A DNA stretch of 19,942 nucleotides from assembly GCA_944321005.1 (NCBI GenBank), contig CALUJT010000011.1, positions 1 through 19,942 on the forward strand. The letters are read 5' to 3'. The notes under the pieces are model-generated. The model did not search any database. It had not been told where the DNA came from and saw nothing but the letters and a program-made list of their open reading frames with translations. The DNA comes from an uncultured Atopobiaceae bacterium. GTDB lineage: Bacteria > Actinomycetota > Coriobacteriia > Coriobacteriales > Atopobiaceae. This document shows, piece by piece, positions 1-8,261 of this stretch. Positions within the stretch are counted from its first letter, which is position 1, and each line of letters opens with the position of its first letter. The translations under genes were made by a program, and so were the position numbers.

Positions 1-1761
1 GAGGGCCTGCACCAGGCCATCGAGGCCAAGGAAGGCGTGATCGTCCGCGAGGAGAACCAGACGCTCGCCACCATCACCCTCCAGAACTACTTCCTCATGT
101 ACGACAAGCTCTCCGGCATGACGGGCACCGCCATGACCGAGGACGCCGAGTTCCGCGAGGTCTACCACATCCCCGTGCAGGTCATCCCGCCCAACAAGCC
201 CGTTGCCCGCGTTGATCACGACGACCTCGTGTACCGCACGATCGAGGCCAAGTTCAAGGCCGTGGCCGATGACGTGGTGGAGCGCCACGCGAAGGGCCAG
301 CCCGTCCTCGTGGGCACGGTCTCCATCGAGAACTCCGAGAAGCTCTCCCGCATCCTCGACAAGCGCGGCGTGAAGCACAACGTCCTCAACGCCAAGTTCC
401 ACGAGCGCGAGGCCCAGATCGTGGCCCAGGCAGGCCGCGAGGGCGCGGTCACCATCGCGACCAACATGGCCGGCCGTGGCACGGACATCCTTCTCGGCGG
501 CAACGCGGACCTCATCGCCGACGACGAGCTTCGCGAGCAGGGCATCGAGCCCGAGGAGGCCACCGCGGAGCAGCGCGCCGAGGTCCTCGCCAGGGCCAAG
601 GAGGCCTGCGCCAGCGAGCGCGAGCGCGTCATCGCGGCCGGCGGCCTCTGCGTGATCGGCACCGAGCGCCATGAGAGCCGACGCATCGACAACCAGCTCC
701 GCGGCCGCTCCGGCCGTCAGGGAGACGTTGGCGAGACCCAGTTCTACCTCTCCCTCGAGGACGACCTCATGCGCCTGTTCGGCGGCGACCGCATGGACCG
801 CATCTCCCAGATGATGCAGCGCTACGAGATGCCGGATGACATGCCCATCCAGGCCAAGATGGTCACCAAGGCGGTCGAGAGCGCCCAGCGCAAGGTGGAG
901 GAGGTCAACTTCGCCATGCGCAAGAACGTTCTCGACTACGACAACGTCATGAACACCCAGCGCCAGGTCATCTACGAGGAGCGCAACAAGATCCTCGACG
1001 GCAAGGACCTGACCGCCCACATTGACGAGGTGACGCACGATACCGTCCAGCGCGAGGTCATGACCTTTGCCCCCCAGGACCACGACGAGTCGTGGGATGC
1101 CCGTGGCCTGGGCAGGTGGCTCGAGGAGCTCACCGGCCGCAAGGACGTTCCCGCGGTCGACCCCGAGGAGGATCCCGAGCCCGACGAGGTCGTGGACAGG
1201 GTCACGGAGTTCGTGCGCACGTGCTTCGCCGAGAAGGCCGAGAGGCTCGGCGACGACGCCATGCAGGCGCTCACCGCCCAGGTCATGCTCCGCGTCATCG
1301 ACACCCGCTGGATGTCCTACCTCCAGGAGATGGACTACCTCAAGACCGGCATCGGCCTGCGCGGCTTTGGCCAGCGCGACCCCCTCGTCGAGTACAAGGG
1401 CGAGGCCTACGCCGCCTTCTCCGAGCTCGTCAACACGATGTACGAGGACTTCCTGCGCACCATCCTGCGCCTCGAGATCATGGTGAAGCCCTCCGCCCCG
1501 CAGCCGGCCTCCGAGGAGGAGCCCGCGGAGCTGCGCGGCGCCCGCTACTCCGGCCCGGCAGAGTCCGACGGCGCCCAGGGCGCGAGTCGCGTCCGAGCTG
1601 CCGTTGCGCCCGCTCCGCAGGGGGCGAACCCCGGGGCCTCCAAGGCGGCGACCTACCGCAAGTCCGACGACCCCGACCCTTACGTGGGCGTGGGCAGGAA
1701 CGACCCGTGCCCCTGCGGCAGCGGCAAGAAGTTCAAGAACTGCCACGGCAGGAACCGCTAG
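1..1761 (+). CDS. secA: Protein translocase ATPase SecA (5'-truncated)
   Basis: The window opens inside secA in frame 1; 586 codons remain and the N-terminal part (first nucleotide-binding fold and most of the preprotein-binding region) lies outside. SecA is the cytosolic ATPase that pushes unfolded preproteins through SecYEG. Visible features: the segment with ENQTLATITLQNYF and YDKLSGMTGTA near the start; second-fold helicase motifs ATNMAGRGTDILLGG (about visible residues 152-166) and RRIDNQLRGRSGRQGD (about 226-241); the helical scaffold around LDYDNVMNTQRQVIYEERN; a Pro/Ala/Glu-rich linker; and a C-terminal zinc finger with the CPCGSGKKFKNCHG pattern, which in this family binds SecB or ribosomes. 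The TAG stop directly abuts the prfB ATG, which suggests translational coupling. The first ATG/GTG visible in this frame is not the true start. Confidence 0.98.
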   Translation, partial: EGLHQAIEAKEGVIVREENQTLATITLQNYFLMYDKLSGMTGTAMTEDAEFREVYHIPVQVIPPNKPVARVDHDDLVYRTIEAKFKAVADDVVERHAKGQPVLVGTVSIENSEKLSRILDKRGVKHNVLNAKFHEREAQIVAQAGREGAVTIATNMAGRGTDILLGGNADLIADDELREQGIEPEEATAEQRAEVLARAKEACASERERVIAAGGLCVIGTERHESRRIDNQLRGRSGRQGDVGETQFYLSLEDDLMRLFGGDRMDRISQMMQRYEMPDDMPIQAKMVTKAVESAQRKVEEVNFAMRKNVLDYDNVMNTQRQVIYEERNKILDGKDLTAHIDEVTHDTVQREVMTFAPQDHDESWDARGLGRWLEELTGRKDVPAVDPEEDPEPDEVVDRVTEFVRTCFAEKAERLGDDAMQALTAQVMLRVIDTRWMSYLQEMDYLKTGIGLRGFGQRDPLVEYKGEAYAAFSELVNTMYEDFLRTILRLEIMVKPSAPQPASEEEPAELRGARYSGPAESDGAQGASRVRAAVAPAPQGANPGASKAATYRKSDDPDPYVGVGRNDPCPCGSGKKFKNCHGRNR

Positions 1762-2877
1762 ATGGCGGAGACCGGTTCGCAGGCGTTGGCGGCCCTCGAG
1801 GAGAGGCTCGCCGAGGTCGAGGGCTACCTCCACATCGAGGAGCGTCGCAACGAGGTCGCCGAGCTCGAGTCGAAGAGCTCCGAGCCCGGGTTCTGGGATG
1901 ATGCCGAGCGTGCCCGCTCCCTGATGGAGCGGCTCGCTGCGGCGCGCGACGACGTGAGCGGCATTGAGGCGGCCCGGTCCAAGCTCGAGGACGCGCGCGC
2001 CGCCCTGGAGCTCGGCCAGGAGACGGGGGACCCCGACCTTCTGTCCGAGGTGGACTCGCTCGCCGCGTCCCTCTCCCACGACCTCTCCGAGCTCGAGCTT
2101 TCCAGCTGGTTCACCGACGAGCTCGACCACGGCGACGCCATCGTGACGGTCACGCCCGGCCAGGGCGGCCTCGAGGCCCAGGACTGGTGCGAGATGCTCT
2201 TCCGCATGTACCAGCGCTACTGCGACCGCCGCGGCTGGAAGGTCACCGTCAACGACGCCGTGCCCGGCGAGGCCATAGGCCTCGACCGCGCCACGTTCAC
2301 CGTGAGCGGGCACAACGCATACGGCATGCTCCGCGCCGAGCAGGGCGTGCACCGCCTCGTGCGCATCTCGCCCACCGATGCCAAGAAGCGACGCCAGACG
2401 ACGTTTGCCGGCGTGGAGGTCCTGCCGGTGCTCCCGGATGACGTGGAGGTCGAGATCGACCCCAACGACCTGCGCGTCGACGTCTACCACGCGAGCGGCC
2501 ACGGCGGCCAGGGCGTCAACACCACCGACTCCGCCGTGCGCATCACGCACCTGCCCACGGGAATCGTGGTCACGTGCCAGAACGAGCGCAGCCAGCTCCA
2601 GAACAAGGCCTTTGCCATGAGCGTCCTCAGGAGCCGCCTCTACGAGATGGAGCTCGCCCGCCGCGCGGAGGAGCTCGACGAGCTGCGCGGCCCCAAGCAC
2701 GACATCGGCTTCGGCAACCAGATCAGGAGCTACGTCCTCTACCCGTACCAGCTCGTCAAGGATCTGCGCACGGGAGTGGAGACGGGCAACGTGGACGCGG
2801 TGCTCTCCGACGGGGACCTCGACCCGTTCGTGGTGGGCTACCACCGCTGGGCCGTCGGCGGGGGACGGGAGCAGTGA
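1762..2877 (+). CDS. prfB: Peptide chain release factor 2 (RF2)
   Basis: A 371-aa class I release factor that terminates translation at UGA and UAA. RF2 rather than RF1 is indicated by the [11 protein letters not shown] segment near residue 35 and the C-terminal run [20 protein letters not shown] followed by GDLDPFV. The peptidyl-hydrolysis GGQ motif is at residues 248-250 within [18 protein letters not shown]. At the stop-codon reading tripeptide (residues 203-205), where RF2 normally has SPF, this protein reads SPT ([18 protein letters not shown]). The frame is continuous from the ATG, so there is no programmed +1 frameshift as in many bacteria. The ATG follows the secA stop with no gap and only a weak AGGAA upstream, so expression probably depends on coupling to secA. 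secA-prfB adjacency is common in Gram-positive genomes. Confidence 0.97.
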   Translation: MAETGSQALAALEERLAEVEGYLHIEERRNEVAELESKSSEPGFWDDAERARSLMERLAAARDDVSGIEAARSKLEDARAALELGQETGDPDLLSEVDSLAASLSHDLSELELSSWFTDELDHGDAIVTVTPGQGGLEAQDWCEMLFRMYQRYCDRRGWKVTVNDAVPGEAIGLDRATFTVSGHNAYGMLRAEQGVHRLVRISPTDAKKRRQTTFAGVEVLPVLPDDVEVEIDPNDLRVDVYHASGHGGQGVNTTDSAVRITHLPTGIVVTCQNERSQLQNKAFAMSVLRSRLYEMELARRAEELDELRGPKHDIGFGNQIRSYVLYPYQLVKDLRTGVETGNVDAVLSDGDLDPFVVGYHRWAVGGGREQ

Positions 2878-3755
2878 GCCGCGTCCCGTGGCGCGTCGTC
2901 GCCCGCGACGCCCTCCTCATCGTCTTGGGCTCGTTCGTCTTCGCCGTGGGCGTGGACAGCTTCGAGGTCCCTAACGGCCTCGCCGCGGGTGGCGTGACCG
3001 GTCTCGCCACCGTCTTCTACGCCATGGCGGACGCGGCCGGCTTCTACCTGCCCGTGGGCCTGCAGACCATCGTCATGAACGTCGCCCTGCTCTCGCTGGT
3101 CATTCGGTCGGGCGACAGGGGCTACATCGTCCGCACCATCGCGGGCATCATCGCGTGCGGCGTCCTCACCGACCTTCTCGCCCCCGTTGTCCCCGTGTTC
3201 TCAAACGAGCGCGACCTCCTGCTGTGCGCCCTCTGGGGAGGCGTGGTCACGGGCCTTGGCCTGGGGCTCGTCTTTCGCACCGGCGGCAACACCGGAGGCA
3301 CGGACATCGTCTCGCAGATACTGGCGAGAAAGACGGGCATGCCCGTGGGCACCGCCATCATCATCGTGGACGGCGTCATCATCGCATTCTCCGCCACGGT
3401 CTTCTCGATAGAGCAGGCGCTCTACGCCGCCGTGGCGATGTTCATCTGCGGCAAGGTCATCGACATGGTGGTGGACGGCCCCCGCACGCAGCGCGCCGCG
3501 TACGTCATCTCCGTCGAGCACGAGAGGATCGCGAACGAGATCCTCTACACGCTCAACCGCGGCTGCACCGAGTTCCAGGCCCGCGGCGTGTGGAGCGGAA
3601 ACGAGCGGCCCGTGCTGTTCTGCGTGCTCGGGCGCTCCGAGGTGGTGCGCCTGAAGCAGATAGTCGCCCAGGTCGACCCCGAGGCCATCGTCATCATCTC
3701 CGAGGTCCACGAGGCGTTTGGCGAGGGGTTCAGGCAGATCTCCGACGGAGGCTAG
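2874..3755 (+). CDS. YitT family membrane protein (DUF161/DUF2179)
   Basis: A 293-aa integral membrane protein of the YitT family. The start chosen is the GTG at 2874, which overlaps the prfB stop by 4 nt (GTGA) and has GGGAC/GGGAG-like purines just upstream; an ATG further upstream in this frame lies inside prfB. The N-terminal two thirds carries several hydrophobic segments (roughly residues 13-30, 36-60, 62-80, 83-106, 115-138 and one more near 155) and the family's glycine-rich FRTGGNTGGTDIVSQIL stretch. The C-terminal soluble part (after about residue 205, YVISVEHERIANEIL through IISEVHEAFGEGF) matches the DUF2179 domain, thought to be a regulatory fold. The substrate is unknown for most members. 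Its overlap with prfB places it in the secA-prfB transcription unit, before ftsE. Confidence 0.93.
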   Translation: MSRVPWRVVARDALLIVLGSFVFAVGVDSFEVPNGLAAGGVTGLATVFYAMADAAGFYLPVGLQTIVMNVALLSLVIRSGDRGYIVRTIAGIIACGVLTDLLAPVVPVFSNERDLLLCALWGGVVTGLGLGLVFRTGGNTGGTDIVSQILARKTGMPVGTAIIIVDGVIIAFSATVFSIEQALYAAVAMFICGKVIDMVVDGPRTQRAAYVISVEHERIANEILYTLNRGCTEFQARGVWSGNERPVLFCVLGRSEVVRLKQIVAQVDPEAIVIISEVHEAFGEGFRQISDGG

Positions 3756-3859
3756 CCCCTCGCGCGTCCTTCTCGCCGCCCTGCCCTCAACGGCGTTTTG
3801 AGCTTGGGGCCCCGGAGGCCGCGCCGTGTGGGGAGGTTCTGGTAAATGGGCCCGAAAGG

Positions 3860-3878
3860 CCCCGTCCGAAGGGCGGGG
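3860..3878 (+). terminator. Possible hairpin terminator between yitT and ftsE
   Basis: CCCCGTCC, a GAA loop and GGGCGGGG form an 8-bp stem with one G-U pair. It is followed, after eight bases, by CTTTTGC. A smaller GGGCC/GGCCC stem precedes it at about 3849. The U-run is poor, so this could instead be an attenuator or a chance GC hairpin. The 186-nt gap otherwise holds a near copy of the recurring decamer (GTCCTTCTCG, 3766-3775). Confidence 0.35.
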
Positions 3879-3889
3879 AGCTGGGCTTT

Positions 3890-3898
3890 TGCTAGACT
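3890..3898 (+). promoter_or_regulatory. Candidate extended -10 element for ftsE
   Basis: TGCTAGACT fits an extended -10 (TGn plus TAgacT) 44 nt before the ftsE GTG. No convincing -35 is seen 17 nt upstream. The region from here to the start is clearly more AT-rich than its surroundings. Confidence 0.35.
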
Positions 3899-3941
3899 AC
3901 CGTACGTATTTGTCACATTCGAGACAAGAAAAGGAGCTTCT

Positions 3942-4964
3942 GTGGCCAGTCACTTTCGCAGCACTGAGCGACAGGGGTCCGAGGACGTCGAGCAGCTCGA
4001 TCAGCTCGAGCCCGTGACGTCCGAGGAGGCTCCGCAGGCAGAGCAGCCCGCTCCGGCCGACGGCCTGGACGTCCTCGTGGAGGAGGGCGCGGGCGCCGCG
4101 CCCGAGCCCGCCGAGGTCCAGGTGACGGAGCAGGCCCCTCTGGAGGAGGTCCACGTGGTGACCGCCTCCGAGCCCGCGGATCCCGCCGAGCAGCCGGGGT
4201 TCACCAGCGTGTTCGCCCCCCTCGCGGACGAGAGCGCGCCGACGGTCCCCCGCACCGGCACCCCCACCGTGTCGTTCAAAAACGTCACACTCATCTACCC
4301 GGCCCAGCCCAACAAGCCCGCCCTTGACGACGTCAGCCTCGACATCTACCCCGGCGAGTTCGTCTTCGTGGTCGGGCACTCCGGCTCCGGCAAGTCGTCG
4401 CTCCTGCGCCTGATCACGCGCGAGCTGCGCGCCTCCAAGGGCCAGGTCATCGTGGCGGGGCAGGACCTCACCAAGATGCGCAACCGCAAGGTCCCGTACC
4501 TGCGTCGCCAGATTGGCACCGTCTACCAGGACTTCAAGCTGCTCCCGGACAAGACGGTCTACGAGAACGTCGCCTTTGCCCTCGAGTGCATCGGCAAGCC
4601 CAAGTCCATCATCAAGGCGCAGGTCCCCGAGGTGCTTCGCCTCGTCGGCCTGGGCGAGCGCATGAAGCACTTCCCCGACCAGCTCTCCGGCGGCGAGCAG
4701 CAGCGCGTCTCCGTGGCGCGCGCCATGGTCAACCGCCCGCCGCTGCTCGTCTGCGACGAGCCCACGGGCAACCTCGACCCGGCCATCTCGCTCGGCATCA
4801 TGAAGCTGCTCGACCGCATCAACCGCGCGGGCACCACCGTCGTCATGGCCACCCACGACCGCGAGATGGTCGACTCCATGCGCAGGCGCGTCATCGCGCT
4901 CGAGGCCGGCCACGTGGTCCGCGACCAGGAGAGGGGAGGCTACGGCTACTATGGCGCCCTCTAA
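3942..4964 (+). CDS. ftsE: Cell division ATP-binding protein FtsE with acidic N-terminal extension
   Basis: A 340-aa ABC-type ATPase; with FtsX it forms the septal complex that activates peptidoglycan hydrolases. The GTG at 3942 is chosen because AAAAGGAG lies 5 nt upstream. The ABC core begins near residue 108 ([12 protein letters not shown]) and contains Walker [10 protein letters not shown] (145-153), Q-loop [12 protein letters not shown], signature [14 protein letters not shown] (from 248), Walker [14 protein letters not shown] (D272/E273) and an H-loop MATHD. FtsE proteins are usually about 220-230 aa; the extra ~107 N-terminal residues here are rich in Glu, Asp, Pro, Ala and Val, contain no lysine after the first residues and have no recognisable fold, so they are likely disordered. 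The start is supported by the ribosome binding site, so the extension is probably translated. The end overlaps ftsX by 14 nt. Confidence 0.95.
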   Translation: MASHFRSTERQGSEDVEQLDQLEPVTSEEAPQAEQPAPADGLDVLVEEGAGAAPEPAEVQVTEQAPLEEVHVVTASEPADPAEQPGFTSVFAPLADESAPTVPRTGTPTVSFKNVTLIYPAQPNKPALDDVSLDIYPGEFVFVVGHSGSGKSSLLRLITRELRASKGQVIVAGQDLTKMRNRKVPYLRRQIGTVYQDFKLLPDKTVYENVAFALECIGKPKSIIKAQVPEVLRLVGLGERMKHFPDQLSGGEQQRVSVARAMVNRPPLLVCDEPTGNLDPAISLGIMKLLDRINRAGTTVVMATHDREMVDSMRRRVIALEAGHVVRDQERGGYGYYGAL

Positions 4965-5877
4965 CATCGGATACTCGCTGCGCGAGTGCGGCCACCACTT
5001 CCGCCGCAACTGGACCACGGTGCTCGGCGCCGTCGTCACCATCTTCCTCTCGCTCTTCATCATCGGCCTCTTCGTCCTGGGCTCCGCCATGCTCGACAGC
5101 ATGCTCGGCGGCGTCGAGGACCAGGTCACCATCCAGGCCTTCCTCTCCGACGAGGCGGACCAGGACGCCATCGACGCCTATCAGGAGGAGGTCGAGGGCT
5201 GGGACAACGTCGAGTCCGTGACCTACAAGTCCAAGGACGAGGCCCTCGAGGAGTTCCGCTCCTCCATGTCCAACCGCAACGCCGCCGACGCGGTCACGGC
5301 CCTGGACGGCGAGAACCCGCTTCCCGCCTCCCTCGTGATTCGCATGGTCGACCCGCAGCAGGTCGAGGCCACCGCCGAGCGCATCGTGGCGGACCCCGAC
5401 TTCGCGGAGATCTGCGACGACTCCAGCAACCCCGCCGGTGACGTCCAGTACGGCCAGGGCACGGTCGAGCGCCTCTTCAGCGTGACGGTCTACATCCGCA
5501 TCGCCGCCATCGCGCTCGTCGCCCTGCTCACCTTCGTCGCGTTCGTGTTCATCAACAACACGATTCGCCTCGCCATCACCGCGCGCAGGCGCGAGATCGG
5601 CATCATGCGTCTGGTGGGCGCCTCCAACGGCTTCATCCGCGGGCCCTTCATCACCGAGGGCACCATCGAGGCCGTCCTGGGCGCGCTTCTCGCCATCGCG
5701 GCGCTCTCCGTGGGCGTCCACACGCTCCTGCCCGCGCTGGCCGAGAACCTCTCGTTCCTCTCGTTCGAGATCGCCCCGATGACGCTCTACGCCACCTATG
5801 CGGCGCTTCTGGTCATCGGCGTCCTCATCGGCCTGTTTGGATCGGCCATCGCAATGGGGCGCTACCTCAAGGTCTAG
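4951..5877 (+). CDS. ftsX: Cell division protein FtsX (permease-like)
   Basis: A 308-aa membrane partner of FtsE. Four hydrophobic segments are visible: TM1 about residues 24-46 (after the cytosolic start [18 protein letters not shown]), then an extracytoplasmic domain to about residue 175, TM2 about 181-208, TM3 about 237-262 and TM4 about 277-302. The conserved stretch [23 protein letters not shown] lies between TM2 and TM3. The extracytoplasmic loop of this family contacts peptidoglycan hydrolases or their activators. The ATG overlaps the end of ftsE by 14 nt, with GAGAGGGGAGG about 11 nt upstream. The frame ends just before a long compound hairpin. Confidence 0.96.
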   Translation: MAPSNIGYSLRECGHHFRRNWTTVLGAVVTIFLSLFIIGLFVLGSAMLDSMLGGVEDQVTIQAFLSDEADQDAIDAYQEEVEGWDNVESVTYKSKDEALEEFRSSMSNRNAADAVTALDGENPLPASLVIRMVDPQQVEATAERIVADPDFAEICDDSSNPAGDVQYGQGTVERLFSVTVYIRIAAIALVALLTFVAFVFINNTIRLAITARRREIGIMRLVGASNGFIRGPFITEGTIEAVLGALLAIAALSVGVHTLLPALAENLSFLSFEIAPMTLYATYAALLVIGVLIGLFGSAIAMGRYLKV

Positions 5878-5898
5878 GCCACGCGCATACGTCCTCTC

Positions 5899-5963
5899 GG
5901 AGCCCCCGACCTGCACGCGGAAGTGCACTGCGTGAAACTTCCGCTTAGCAGGTCGGGGGCTCC
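5899..5963 (+). terminator. Long compound hairpin after ftsX
   Basis: GGAGCCCCCGACCTGC (5899-5914) pairs perfectly with GCAGGTCGGGGGCTCC (5948-5963). Inside, GCGGAAGT (5917-5924) pairs with ACTTCCGC (5937-5944), leaving a 12-nt loop. The only unpaired bases in the shaft are AC on one side and TTA on the other. It is followed by TTCTGTGT, a weak U-rich tail. Probable terminator of the ftsEX unit, though at 24 bp it is much longer than an ordinary one and it would also form on the opposite strand. Confidence 0.6.
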
Positions 5964-6021
5964 TTCTGTGTCGGGGCGCGTGGCCTGGGCCTTGAGGTGG
6001 CGCGCGGCTGGCCGGGCAAAC

Positions 6022-6027
6022 TACAAT
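6022..6027 (+). promoter_or_regulatory. Candidate -10 box for rnr
   Basis: TACAAT in an otherwise GC-rich stretch, 35 nt before the rnr ATG. It predicts a start near 6034, so that the decamer copy at 6044-6053 falls in the 5' UTR. No clear -35 is visible at the expected spacing. Confidence 0.45.
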
Positions 6028-6043
6028 CTTGGGAGGTTGAGGG

Positions 6044-6053
6044 CGAGAAGAAC
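6044..6053 (-). repeat. Decamer GTTCTTCTCG (copy 1, reverse orientation)
   Basis: Reads CGAGAAGAAC on the + strand, in the predicted 5' UTR of rnr. The surrounding 14 nt (6042-6055) are perfectly complementary to 8106-8119 just after the rnr stop. Confidence 0.7.
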
Positions 6054-6062
6054 GGGGGCTCG

Positions 6063-8093
6063 ATGGGTCGGAAGAGGCCGCATCGCGGCAACAGGCGCCG
6101 CGGGCGCTCCGGCGGGCCGCGGAGCCAGAGCCGCACGCTGACGGGCACCCTCGTGGTGACGCGCCCGGGCTCGGCGCGCGTGGAGACCCCCGAGGGCACC
6201 TTCGAGCTCGTGCGCCACGGCCAGCGCGAGGCCATGAACGGTGACGAGGTGGAGGTCGCCCTCGTGGAGCGCCGGGGCACCCCGCCGCGCGCGGTGGTGC
6301 GCTCCGTGCTCTCCCGGGCGGTGACCACCTTCCTCGGGCGCTTCTCGCCGGCCGGCCCGCTCGGCGCGGTGGTGCCGCTCGACGCGCGCATCGGCCACGA
6401 CTTCTTCGTCGTGCCGGAGGACCCGAGCCCGGGGCGCCTGGGCGTGTGCGACGGCGACGTCGTGGTCGCGCGCATAACCGAGTACCCCACGAGGAGGAGC
6501 TCGGCCGTCGTGACGCTCGAGAGGCGGGTGGGCTCGGCGGACGAGCTCGACCTCAACGTCGAGGCCGTCGTGGCGTCCTACGGGCTGCCCGGCGACTTTC
6601 CCGCCTCCGCCCTCGCGGAGGCCGAGGGCGTGACGGCCCGCGTGGACGAGGCCCTGGCCGCGGGCGACGGTCGGCGTGACCTGCGGGGCGTGCTCTGCGT
6701 CACCGTGGACCCCTCCGACGCGCGGGACTTTGACGACGCGGTGAGTGCGCGCAGGCTCGGCGACGGGGGCTTTGAGCTGGGCGTCCACATTGCGGACGTG
6801 ACCCACTACCTGACGGGCGACGGGCCCATGGACAACGAGGCCAAGCGCCGGACGTGCTCGGCCTACCTCGTTGACCGCGTCATCCCCATGCTGCCCGAGC
6901 GCCTGAGCAACGACGCGTGCTCCCTGCGCCCGGGGGAGGACCGCCTGGCCATGAGCGTCGTCATGACGCTGGATGCGCGCGGGAGGGTCGCCCGCGCGCG
7001 GATGTGCCGCTCCGCCATTCGCTCCGCGGCGCGGCTCTCCTACGACCAGGTGGACGCCCTTCTGGAAGGGACCCTCGAGCCGGGCGGGCTGCCTTGTGCG
7101 CCCGGGAGGGCGCCGGAGGTGGCCGAGCTTCTCGGCGTCCTCGACGAGATCCGCGCCCTGCGCGAGCGCGTGCGCCGCGAGCGAGGCGCCATCGACTTCG
7201 AGACGTTCGAGACCAAGGTCCAGCTCGACGGGGAGGGGCGCCCCACGGGCGTCCTGGTGCGCCGCCGCACGCGGGCGACCGGCCTCATCGAGGAGGCCAT
7301 GCTCCTCGCCAACGAGTGCGTGGCGCGACGCCTCTCCGAGGCCGAGGCCCCCGCCGCCTACCGCGTGCACGAGCGTCCCGCCCCCGAGGACCTGCGCGCC
7401 TGTGTGCAGCCCCTGCGCGAGCTCGGCCTCCTGGACGGCGAGGCCGCCTCGGGCCTGCTCGCGGGCGACCCCTTCGCCATCCAGGGCGTCCTCGAGCGGG
7501 CGCGCGGCACCTCGGCCGGGCCCATGGCCGGGGCGCTCCTGCTGCGCGCCCAGCGGCGAGCCGTCTACCTGCCCCGCAACGACGGCCACTACGCCCTGGG
7601 CGCGGGTGCCTACTGCCACTTCACCTCTCCCATCAGACGCTACCCGGACGTCCTCGTCCACCGCGCCCTCAAGGCCCTTCTCGCCGGGCGCGTCGACGGG
7701 AGGGAAATGCGCGCGCAGGCCGCGGCCCTCCCGCAGCTCTGCCTCACCTGCTCGGAGCGGGAGCGGGCGGCGGACGCGGCGGAGCGCGCCTCGCAGAAGA
7801 TCAAGATGGCCGAGCTCTTCTCGGGGCGCGTGGGGGAGCGGTTTGCCGGCACCGTGTCCGGCTGCGAGCGCTTTGGCCTCTTCGTGACCCTGGACGGGAC
7901 GTACGCGGAGGGGCTCCTTCCCACGAGGGCCCTGGGGGACGAGTGGTTCTCCTACGACGAGGCCCGCATGACGCTCACGGGGGAGGAGACGGGCGCCGTC
8001 TGGCGGCTCGGGCGCCGCGTGACGGTGGAGGTCGCGGGCGTCAACGTGGCGCGCGGGCAGATCGACTTCTCCCTGCCGCGCGGCCGCCGGTAG
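6063..8093 (+). CDS. rnr: Ribonuclease R (RNB-family 3'-5' exoribonuclease)
   Basis: A 676-aa processive exoribonuclease of the RNase II/R family; RNase R degrades structured RNA and, with SmpB-tmRNA, non-stop mRNAs. The ATG at 6063 is preferred because the predicted promoter (TACAAT at 6022) lies inside the longer GTG-initiated frame. The N-terminus is strongly basic (MGRKRPHRGNRRRGR), then an OB/cold-shock-type domain (TLTGTLVVTRPGSARVETPEG). The RNB catalytic motif DPSDARDFDDAV gives the metal-binding aspartates D216, D219/D222, D224 and D225. HIADVTHYL, YLVDRVIPMLPERLSN and HFTSPIRRYPDVLVHR follow, and a C-terminal S1 domain starts at about GERFAGTVSGCERFGLFV. The protein lacks the long Lys-rich tail of the E. 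coli enzyme. It lies upstream of a TPR gene and smpB. Confidence 0.96.
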   Translation: MGRKRPHRGNRRRGRSGGPRSQSRTLTGTLVVTRPGSARVETPEGTFELVRHGQREAMNGDEVEVALVERRGTPPRAVVRSVLSRAVTTFLGRFSPAGPLGAVVPLDARIGHDFFVVPEDPSPGRLGVCDGDVVVARITEYPTRRSSAVVTLERRVGSADELDLNVEAVVASYGLPGDFPASALAEAEGVTARVDEALAAGDGRRDLRGVLCVTVDPSDARDFDDAVSARRLGDGGFELGVHIADVTHYLTGDGPMDNEAKRRTCSAYLVDRVIPMLPERLSNDACSLRPGEDRLAMSVVMTLDARGRVARARMCRSAIRSAARLSYDQVDALLEGTLEPGGLPCAPGRAPEVAELLGVLDEIRALRERVRRERGAIDFETFETKVQLDGEGRPTGVLVRRRTRATGLIEEAMLLANECVARRLSEAEAPAAYRVHERPAPEDLRACVQPLRELGLLDGEAASGLLAGDPFAIQGVLERARGTSAGPMAGALLLRAQRRAVYLPRNDGHYALGAGAYCHFTSPIRRYPDVLVHRALKALLAGRVDGREMRAQAAALPQLCLTCSERERAADAAERASQKIKMAELFSGRVGERFAGTVSGCERFGLFVTLDGTYAEGLLPTRALGDEWFSYDEARMTLTGEETGAVWRLGRRVTVEVAGVNVARGQIDFSLPRGRR

Positions 8094-8094
8094 C

Positions 8095-8130
8095 GCGCGG
8101 GCACGCCGTTCTTCTCGCCGTCTCCCGCGT
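8095..8130 (+). terminator. Hairpin presenting the decamer after rnr
   Basis: GCGCGGG (8095-8101) can pair with CCCGCGT (8124-8130), and ACG (8103-8105) with CGT (8119-8121), leaving an apical loop that holds the decamer GTTCTTCTCG (8108-8117). It begins 2 nt after the rnr stop. The downstream stretch is pyrimidine-rich but has no U-run, so the termination role is a guess. Confidence 0.35.
8108..8117 (+). repeat. Decamer GTTCTTCTCG (copy 2, forward)
   Basis: Exact copy 15 nt after the rnr stop codon, extended to CCGTTCTTCTCGCC (8106-8119), which is the reverse complement of 6042-6055 before rnr. Confidence 0.7.
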
Positions 8131-8204
8131 CGTTTCTGCCGCCGCTCTTCCCGCCGCGGGGCTCTCCTGCCGCCGTCCCTCTCGCCCTCGCGTTGGCCGT
8201 GGTG

Positions 8205-8210
8205 GATAAT
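8205..8210 (+). promoter_or_regulatory. Candidate -10 box for the TPR-smpB unit
   Basis: GATAAT within GGTGGATAATGGGTAAACG, 51 nt before the TPR gene start. This is the only AT-rich patch in the 168-nt rnr-TPR gap. No convincing -35 is present. Confidence 0.4.
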
Positions 8211-8261
8211 GGGTAAACGAAGAGCCTAGGGAAAGCGCGGCGGCTGCCGCCGGGAGGTTTC

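Noticed and set aside
1762..1900. Programmed +1 frameshift in prfB
   Set aside because: The reading frame is open from the ATG right after secA through the whole protein, with no in-frame UGA and no CTTTGA slippery site near codon 25.
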